From positions 124,001 through 188,000 of the forward strand of contig WKKS01000005.1 in the NCBI GenBank assembly GCA_009684515.1: 64,000 nt of DNA. Reading direction: 5' to 3'. The number at the start of each line of letters is the position of its first letter. The stretch's first letter is position 1. The notes below the pieces were generated by a model, which made no database searches, was not told the origin of the DNA, and saw nothing but the letters and a program-made list of their open reading frames with translations. The translations under genes were made by a program, and so were the position numbers. Of the stretch, positions 10,109 to 18,000 are shown piece by piece. The stretch comes from Geobacter sp. Lineage in GTDB: Bacteria; Desulfobacterota; Desulfuromonadia; Geobacterales; Pseudopelobacteraceae.

Positions 10109-10651
10109 TTATTTCAGTCTTACTCCAATATCATCACCCTGTGGCACCGTATCTGTGGGAGTCGTTTCGATCCCGCCATTAGGGCCGGCCGACAGAATCC
10201 AGACAGCATTGGCCGGAATGGCAAATGAATCCGCATTGATCATGTAACTGTTGCCCCATGGGTCAGCGCCGATTCCAGCCATATAAGGGCCTTTCCAAAC
10301 CGAATTTGGATAACATGCGTTGGCGTTGACCAGATGTTCCGATAGTGTACTTGGATTGGCCTGGTTCCACCCCGCAGGAAATGCATTGGGGGAGTTGCCA
10401 GTCGATGTAAGCATATCAATATTTTCTATGCATCCATTGGGAAGATTCGAGATCGGCCATTTACCCATATCTTTTTTGAATGTGAGAATGGAGCTCATGA
10501 TTGATTTGGTGTCACCGACCGCCCGCGACTTTTTCGACTCATCAATCTGACTGAAAATCATCGGAACAAGTATGCCGGCCAATATGGCTATGATCGCCGC
10601 TACAACGATGACCTCAATGAGTGTAAATCCCTTGCTGTTTTTCCATGTCAT
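10109..10651 (-). CDS. Type II secretion-like pseudopilin (GspG-like)
   Basis: 180 residues. The N-terminus has a short basic leader ending in KG|FTLIEV, the type IV prepilin peptidase site with Glu at mature position 5, followed by the hydrophobic helix (VIVVAAIIAILAGILVPMIF). The C-terminal half has the GspG-like DPWGNSYMI motif near residue 137. No other secretion-system gene is nearby, so this is an orphan minor or major pseudopilin that would need assembly machinery encoded elsewhere. It starts 19 bp after the ankyrin gene at 10671, with GGGGGC before the ATG, so the two are probably one transcript. The pairing of a pseudopilin with a periplasmic ankyrin protein beside giant cytochromes suggests a role in cytochrome export or surface assembly; that is inference. 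Confidence 0.85.
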   Translation of the reverse strand: MTWKNSKGFTLIEVIVVAAIIAILAGILVPMIFSQIDESKKSRAVGDTKSIMSSILTFKKDMGKWPISNLPNGCIENIDMLTSTGNSPNAFPAGWNQANPSTLSEHLVNANACYPNSVWKGPYMAGIGADPWGNSYMINADSFAIPANAVWILSAGPNGGIETTPTDTVPQGDDIGVRLK

Positions 10652-10670
10652 AATGCCCCCTGAACTAAAG

Positions 10671-11696
10671 TTATTTTGCCTGCTCAGCTGATCTAATCAT
10701 TTCTACAATTTTTGAATAACCTTTTCCGTTGGCAATATCAAGTACTGTCATGCCATTTTTGGTCTTTTGACCGAAATCCGCCTTTTTATCAAGAAGGATT
10801 TTTGTTATTTCTTCATTTCCTTCTGTAACCGCAATCATCAGCGCTGTCACTCCAAATTTATTCCGGATATTTATGTCAGCGCCAGAATCAATCAAAAGTT
10901 GTGCAACATCCGCATGTCTCATGCCCAATGCAAACATCAGGGCGCTATCGCCGTCGTTGTCTTTGTGAACTAGGTTGAGGTCAGCTTTTGAGTCAATGAG
11001 ATACTTAGCTACAGCATAATGGCCTTGCATAGCTGAAGTCATCAAAGGTGTAACATTCTCGCTATTTCGATTATTAATATAAGCACCGCTTTTTATAAGT
11101 TCTTTGACCGCCCCGAGGTGCCCATTGTTGGCCGCCAACCAGAGTGGGTTAACTACATCGCTGTTCATGTAATTAACCCATGCACCGTTCTTTACGAGCA
11201 GCTTGATCATTTGGGTATTGCCATTAAATGACGCCCACATAATGGGTGTCCAGTCGTCGATATAGGTTTGATTGGCAGTGGGAATGCTCTCTGAATAATT
11301 AACATCAGCTTTGCGTTTGATTAGTTTGCGGACTATTTCGATCTTATTTTCACGAACGGCGTCAAACAGTTCGCCATTGATAGACCTTTTTGATGTTTTA
11401 CCAATGATCTCACCATTCTGGATCATGAGCTTGTAACTACCGTCGCGTGTGATGCCCTGTTCCCGACAGTTATTATAATCGGCGTTGAATATTGTCGCAT
11501 CACCAAGAAGTGAAATTGTCACTCGCTTCGTACCGCCAAAGTTGCACTTGAATAGTTTCCCATTGTTTTGTTGCTGTACATCAGGTGGGCCAAGATCATC
11601 CAGCATTTTCCGCGCCTCTTCCGGAAGCTCCAGGGCGTACGCCTGAGCGCAAAAGATGGTGGCCAGAATTGTTGCCAGCAAGTGTTGCAGATTCAT
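10671..11696 (-). CDS. Secreted ankyrin-repeat protein (paralogue 2)
   Basis: 341 residues with a signal peptide (cleavage near AQAYA). The N-terminal domain has KLFKCNFGGTKRVTI and YNNCREQGITRDGSYKLMI, matching the same domain in the protein at 8927. About six ankyrin repeats follow (NKIEIVRKLIKRKADVN, GNTQMIKLLVKNGAWVN, GHLGAVKELIKSGAYIN, GHYAVAKYLIDSKADLN and others). GGGAGG is placed ideally before the ATG. It heads a two-gene unit with the pseudopilin. Likely periplasmic; a chaperone, scaffold or immunity role cannot be separated from sequence. Confidence 0.88.
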   Translation of the reverse strand: MNLQHLLATILATIFCAQAYALELPEEARKMLDDLGPPDVQQQNNGKLFKCNFGGTKRVTISLLGDATIFNADYNNCREQGITRDGSYKLMIQNGEIIGKTSKRSINGELFDAVRENKIEIVRKLIKRKADVNYSESIPTANQTYIDDWTPIMWASFNGNTQMIKLLVKNGAWVNYMNSDVVNPLWLAANNGHLGAVKELIKSGAYINNRNSENVTPLMTSAMQGHYAVAKYLIDSKADLNLVHKDNDGDSALMFALGMRHADVAQLLIDSGADINIRNKFGVTALMIAVTEGNEEITKILLDKKADFGQKTKNGMTVLDIANGKGYSKIVEMIRSAEQAK

Positions 11697-11838
11697 GAAG
11701 CCTCCCGATGTGTGTGACTGGTGATTTTTGGAGCATTTATGTTGTTAGGCGCACTGATTCGCAGCAGTTTGGTTCGGTGTCTTACCGCTTGGAAGATTCA
11801 TTATATATGTAGATTTGCCAGATCCTCAGTACAAATTG

Positions 11839-11871
11839 CAAAGGTGAGACTTGGCTGCCGTCTCACCTTTG
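11839..11871 (-). terminator. Intrinsic terminator after cytochrome-peptide unit
   Basis: A perfect 12-bp inverted repeat (CAAAGGTGAGAC / GTCTCACCTTTG) with a 9-nt loop lies 21 bp past the stop of the 20-residue peptide gene. The trailing T tract on the minus strand is weak (CAATTTGTAC). Confidence 0.65.
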
Positions 11872-11892
11872 TGACATGCGTAGAATCAGTTA

Positions 11893-11955
11893 TCAGCAAG
11901 GATGAACATTTGCCGAACCAACTATTCTTGGTTTGATGTAGGTACGTTTCTTCAT
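11893..11955 (-). CDS. 20-residue conserved peptide (copy 1)
   Basis: The reading frame encodes MKKRTYIKPRIVGSANVHPC and stops with TGA. AAAGGAG lies 10 nt before the ATG on the minus strand. It lies 55 bp downstream of the giant cytochrome gene and 21 bp before a terminator, so it is the last gene of that transcript. A second gene at 32275-32337 encodes the same peptide with one Ile/Val change. Of the 20 codons, 14 differ synonymously, one differs conservatively and five are identical, which is strong evidence that the peptide product is selected. There is no signal peptide. A Y-x-x-P element sits at residues 6-9 and the C-terminus is His-Pro-Cys. I do not recognise the family. It could be a modified-peptide precursor, a secreted signal, a metal/heme-binding peptide or a leader. 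Confidence 0.82.
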   Translation of the reverse strand: MKKRTYIKPRIVGSANVHPC

Positions 11956-12010
11956 ATGATCATCTCTCCTTTCTGCGCAACAGCGCTGTTTCACAAAAAA
12001 ACACTGGTTT

Positions 12011-15000
12011 CTACCACGGCGTTTTGTTGTTCCACTGCTGGTTGTTTGGATAGCCTGCAGCACCTGCACCAGTGGCAGTGCCATGGCAGTTTCTGAAAAC
12101 TCCGGATGAACCGGAAGCGCTAAGGCCAAAGAACCAAACCCCCGGGTTTTGATCTTTGTTGTTGTTGGTTCTCATGTTGCCGCCGGCTGGGTACCGTCCC
12201 CTTCCGTCCCCTTTATTGCCGGTGACTATCTGATGTCCACTTCCGGCAATGCTCGTGCCTCCACCACTACCGGCAGAAGTTCCATTTGTAGCACTGATTG
12301 TTCCACCAGATACAACCCTTCCCCTGTGGTTAAAGTCGAGACAGTTGGTCACCATCAGTCTAGGCAGGTTCGAGTTGTGCGGTGAATGACACTTGGAACA
12401 GCTGTATGAATGAATTGCATTGCTGGCATTACCATCGCTGCCGGCCGTCGTAGTTGCCCAGCCCTTGACTGTCCCATGGATTCTGGAAACCGACTTCCAA
12501 GCATCTGGAGCTACTGCCAGACCGGCCTTGGGTGCCAGAGCCGCCTTTGTGTGGCACTGCATACAAAGACCTGCAAACTGTGCGTCAGTCTGGGTTATGC
12601 GGTTTGCCGCGTTGGGGAAAGACCAACTTGGAGGATTCTGGGCAGATCCGTAGTTCGGGTTTGACAGAGTGTTGAATGAAGTCGTGCCGAAAGTATTTTG
12701 GTCGATAAAATACATTGGAGTGCTGCCGACAAGCTGTCTGATCGGCTTGCTGGTCGAACCGCCTGTAACACCATTGCTGCTGGCTTCATTTGTGCCGCCT
12801 CTAACCTCATTCACGTTAACTGGCGCCACATCCTCTTTATAAGGTGATGTCATCCAGGTGCCCTTCAGAAGAGGTACAGCATAATTCTGATCGGACACAA
12901 ACGCGGTATTTGGCGTTATCCCGTGTGGATCATGACAAGGTGTGCAGAGGCCGTTGATTGGCTTGGCCACCGCAGTTGTCAGCGGGGAGCTGGCGCCGAA
13001 ATGACCGCCATGATTTATCTTGGAGCTTCTGATAGCAGAACTCAGGTTTTTGTAAGGATACCTGGTGCCAGTACCGAAGGAGTTGTTGCCGAAGTATGGG
13101 GCATCCCTGTAGCCGAAAATGGCTTGGGTTGCGCCAAAGGTGCTGTTGTAACCCCATGGAGCAGTTGCTGAAGCAGTGGCAGTATTGTGACAATCAAAAC
13201 AGAGTGCTGCGCCGGCGTTGTAGGCATTTTTACTAGGTTCTGCCGCACTGCCGCCAGCCTTTGGCGCATAGGTTGCTGTGTAACCACCCTTTGCATTGGT
13301 TGTGGATTTCAAAATACCGCCTTTGTTGCGCCCGGTTGCGCTGGAATAGCTGCTCATAATGCCGGTTGCGCTGGTGCCGTGAGAGTTGTGGCAGTCAAAG
13401 CAGACAACATTGACACTGCCGCTGGTGTTTGTGATTACCCCGTCAACGCCGTTTGTTGTATCCCAACCGCGCTTGTTGTTTGTAGCACTGCCGTGTGCGG
13501 AGAATGTTTTGGTTATGTTTTTCTGAGCTGCGTTGGTTGTTGCTGCGTATTTGCCCCATGTGGTTGTTGTAGACTGATTGTAGCGCTCTGCGATGCTCTT
13601 CGCGTCCCAAGCGTAGCTCTTCGGATTCTTGCCGTCGCCGAAGGGATTGATCGGTGTGGTAGTGCTGTTCTGCAGGTTGTGACAGCCAAGGCAATGACTG
13701 TTAAGCTTGGTGTATTGCGTTCTCTTGCCAGCGGCCGAACCGGTGGCAGAGTAGGTGATGAAGCCGGCGCCGGTGGTTCTTGAACCAGCGCCCCAAATTA
13801 CCAGATTGACCGGTTGGTTGGCGGTCTTGTTGTGATAGGTAGTGTTGATGTTGCCGCTGCTGTCTGCCTCAAGGTGACAAGCGTAGCAGGTAACCTTGCT
13901 CAGTGTTGCTCCCTGGACATGGTGCGACTGACCGGCGAATTGCGGAATGATCGCTTCCCTGGTATTTACCGAGCCGCCATGGCAGCCGATGCAGTTGGCG
14001 GGGTGGGTGGTCAGGGTTCCGGCATTGCCCCAGATCAGGCCAGGTGTGGAGGTATTGTCATGGCAGGCGATGTTGGTGCAGTTACCCGCGCTGTAGGTTG
14101 CGGATGCTCCAGCGACGCCGGTATTGAAGATGATGTCGATCGTTCCATTGACATGTTTTACTGTTCCGGAACCGGCGCCGTTGTGACAGATCGCGCAGGA
14201 GATGCCGTAAGTCGTCACGTGCTTGAGGTGGCTGCCGGTCGGTGAAACAGTCTGGTCGTTGTGGCAGCTGCCGCAGTTAAGTGCACCACTGCCCCATTGG
14301 ACCGGTTTATAAGTGCCTTTGCCGTCGCTGTGGCAGTATACCGAGCAGGTGCCGTAGACTGCGCTCGGAGCCAGGTTGCCGGTATTGCCGCTCTGGCCGG
14401 CCGTTCCTGTAGCCGGTGTGTAGCTGGCGGTCGGGCTGATGCGCAGGACTGATGAATAGAACTGCCATTCGACTTTGCCGTTGACATGGTAGTTGTTTTC
14501 TTTCTTGCCGTGGCAGTTGGCGCAATGCAGTCCAAGTTGTCCGGCGCCGGTCCCGGCATGCCGTCCATGTGAGCCGCGGGTGACATAGGTGGTGGATGTG
14601 ACACCGTGGCACGATCCGCAGGTTGCTTCGTCATTGCCCAATTCCCAATCCGGCTGGATGTTGCTGCCGCCGCCGAGAGGAGCCAGAGTTGCGGTTCCGC
14701 CACCGTGGCAATACAGGTTGGAACAGGCATTTACCAGAGCCGCGTTGTTGCTTCTGCGGACAGTAGTACCAACGCTGGAGGAAACATAAACCGTATTAGT
14801 AAGTGTTGAGTACCCATAGAAGGTACCTGTGGTGACCTTGCCACCGAAGCCATTGAAGCCAATTTCGAGTTGATTGCTCGGCATGGCAGGCGTGTAATTG
14901 TTATGGCAGGTGTTGCAGTTACTTCCGATATTCGGGTTCAGGAAGTGGGCATTATGCGCACCGGCAAATCCCGGGTTAAGTGCGTTGATCGGCGGATTGG

Positions 15001-18000
15001 CCAGAGTTGCCACGTCGGTTGGCGGTCTGCCGTGGCAGGTATTGCAGCTGTCAATCCTTCCGTTTATGTGCAGAGAAGGATCGGTAAAGCCGGTCGCGGT
15101 TGAATTGAGATGTTTGTGGCAGCCCATGCAGTCAATGCCCACAGTCAGTCCGTAGTGGGTGTAACCCGGCAGTGGCGCCGGTGGTGGGTAACTGTGACAG
15201 CGGGTGCAATCGGTAGCTGCGTTACCGGTCAGGAACGGCGTGTTCCAGGTCGGGATGGTCGGGGTGCCGAGAGTTCCTCCATCCACAACTGCTGATGCAT
15301 ATAGACCGCTGCCGGTGTTGGAGTTCATGCCGCCGCCGTGGCACCAGACATTGCTGCATTGTCTGGTTGCATAGTCGTATTTGGGAAGACTGGTGTAGTT
15401 GCTGTATTGGGTGCCGCTGCTGGCAATCGTGCCAAAGGTCATCTCGGCCGGTACGGCATCATCAATATGTCCCGGAGAATAAGGTCCGGCCGGTTTCTGG
15501 TGGCAGGCGCTGCAATCCGAGGCGGTTGCAAAGTTGTAAGGAGCGGATTTGATGTGTTGATCATGAGCTCCAACCTGCGGATCGGTTTTGACGCCTGTAG
15601 TCGGCGAACCAGGTCCGGCGGTGCTGTAGAAGGCGGGAGTCGAAGCCGAACCGTGGCATTTTTCACAGAGCGGTGTTGCTGTGGCTGGTCCCCAGGTCAT
15701 TGTTCTTCGGCCATGGCAGTTGCTGTTGGAACATGTGCCGTAAGCTCCTGTGCCGGGCAGCTTGAAGGCGCCGTAGGAATAAGTCGTATTGGCTCCCAAT
15801 CCCTCAAAGTCAAAATCAATCTTGCCGTTGGCATGGTTTAACGAGTTTGCGTCTCCGCCGCTGCCGTGGCAGATGCGGCAGTCAAAACCGGTTACGGCAT
15901 CGCTGACATGCTGCGGGTGGCCGCCGGTTGTATTTGGATTGCCGTGACAGCTGTTGCAGGTTGTGACGCCGCCCCAGGTGGGAGTGCTGTAAACGGTCGG
16001 ACCGGCGGTGCCGTTGGCCGACTGGACGTTACTGTGGCAATACAGATTGGAGCAGGTTCCGTAGGATGCGGATGGCGCCAATGTGCCGGTGTTGCCTTTG
16101 TTGGCCCCTTTGTAGAGAGCGGTCGGTGAAACAGCCGAAAGATCCCACTCGACTTTGCCGTTCAGGTGGCCAACGCTGGACGAGAAGTTGGCAAACTTGC
16201 TGCCGTGGCATTTGGTGCATGGAGTGCCGTTGCCGCCCGGTGATGTGCTGGCGTGGCGCATGTGGCTGCCGCCGGGGGGAGGGGCGTCGCCGGTTGCATC
16301 ATGGCAGGAACCGCAGCCGACCTGATTAATACCGGTCCAAGATACTACGTTGTTGTAGCCGCCACCGCCAGACCAGCCGTGGCAGTAGATGTTGCAGGTA
16401 GTGGTGTTGGGTGCTGTCAGGACCGTGGTCCCGGGTGCTGCTGACCAGAGATAGGTGTTGCTGAGGTTGTTTCCGGTAAAGGTGCCGGTCGTTACGCTGT
16501 TGGCAAAACCGGGATAGTTGGTGTTGTTGATAGCAAAGCCCATATTGATCTGGTTATTGCCGGCCGGGGTGCTGCTACCGATGTGGTTGCCGTTGCTGTG
16601 GCAGACCATGCATTGCAGATTCCGTTTGTTATGTTTGTCGTGGGCTCCCGGATTTGTGGCAAAGGGGTAGAGTGCATTGGTATCCGGGCTTACCATCTCC
16701 TCTTTGGCTGTCGGGGGGTAACCGTGACAGTCAGTGCAAAGGGTTCCAATTGCGATGCCTTTAAAACCTTTGTTGTGCGAATGACACCTGATGCAGTCAC
16801 CACTGTTGTTATGATCTTTCCAGGCAATTTTGCTGGCGCTGTACTGATGGAATCTGGTGTTGTGGTGGCAAACTTCGCAGACGTTTGATGAGACAGTCCC
16901 GGCACGATGGTCGTTGCCGAATACGCCGGATGTGACAGCCGTTGAAGTTGATGTGGTGGTAAAGACAACCGGTCGATTGCCCATCGGTGTATTGATAACG
17001 CTTTTGATCTGTTTGATGTTGTTGCCGCTGTCCGAATGGCAGGTGTTGCAGCTGTAGTTGGCTCCCCAGGCGCCGAATTTCTTGGTACCGAGCTGCAGAC
17101 TGCTGTGAATCATTGCGCCGTAGTTGCTGACGGTAGCGCTTACGATGTCAGGGCTTTGAACTGCGGCACCGCCGTTTTTGCTTGCCGCAACGCGGAATGT
17201 GTTGATCGCGCCCTGGGCTGCGCCTGCTTTGGCAGTGATGGTAAGTGTGACGGCCTGTGCTCCGTTATTGGAGGAGAGGGACAGGTTGTTGGCTGAAAAG
17301 GTCGAAGGGGTTGTAAAGTTGACGCTGTCTTCAGCGCCCACAATCGATAGGACAAAGGTGCTGTTTGCGCAGGCGCCGGTATCGTTGTTGCTGACGCCGA
17401 CCGTCATCTGGGTCTGGGTGCCAGGCTTTATGTAAGCTGATGAAGGATTTACAGTTATGGTGGGAGGCTGGGTGCAGTCGGTGGGAATCCCGGCAACTGC
17501 GGATGCCTTTGCTCCCGCATTAGTGTTGTTCGCCACATCGGTGGCACAAACCCGGTAACCGTACATCTGCGCAACACTCAATCCGGTATCGGCAAAATTC
17601 CGGCTGGTGCCTTGATATACAACTGTGCCGGTCGAACAACTGGTTGGTGGCGGCGCGTTGCCGGCACCGCGCACCACTTTGTAAGCCAAGGTTGGATGAA
17701 GTCCGCTGGTGTCGGTTGATGCGGTCCAGCTCAGGTTGATATCGCCACCTGCTGTTCCGCTGACGGCTGTCAGAACAGGGTTGGAAGGCGCTTCGCCATC
17801 GATGGTAACTGTTCCGCTGGTAGTGTCGGCGATTACCAGACCATAACTGGTCTTGGTGTGAGAAATTGATATGGCAAGTGCGCTTACGTTGTAAGTTTTG
17901 ACAACATTGGTTTTAGGGGTGATGCGAACGTAACATTCAGTGGTTCCAACGGTTGCCAGAAGGCCGGTCGTGGCGATCTGCCAGTCGTCACCGGTGGTCG

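Noticed and set aside
11893..12129. Longer frame ending in the 20-residue peptide
   Set aside because: The upstream part overlaps the end of the giant cytochrome and has no SD; only the last 20 codons are shared with the second copy.
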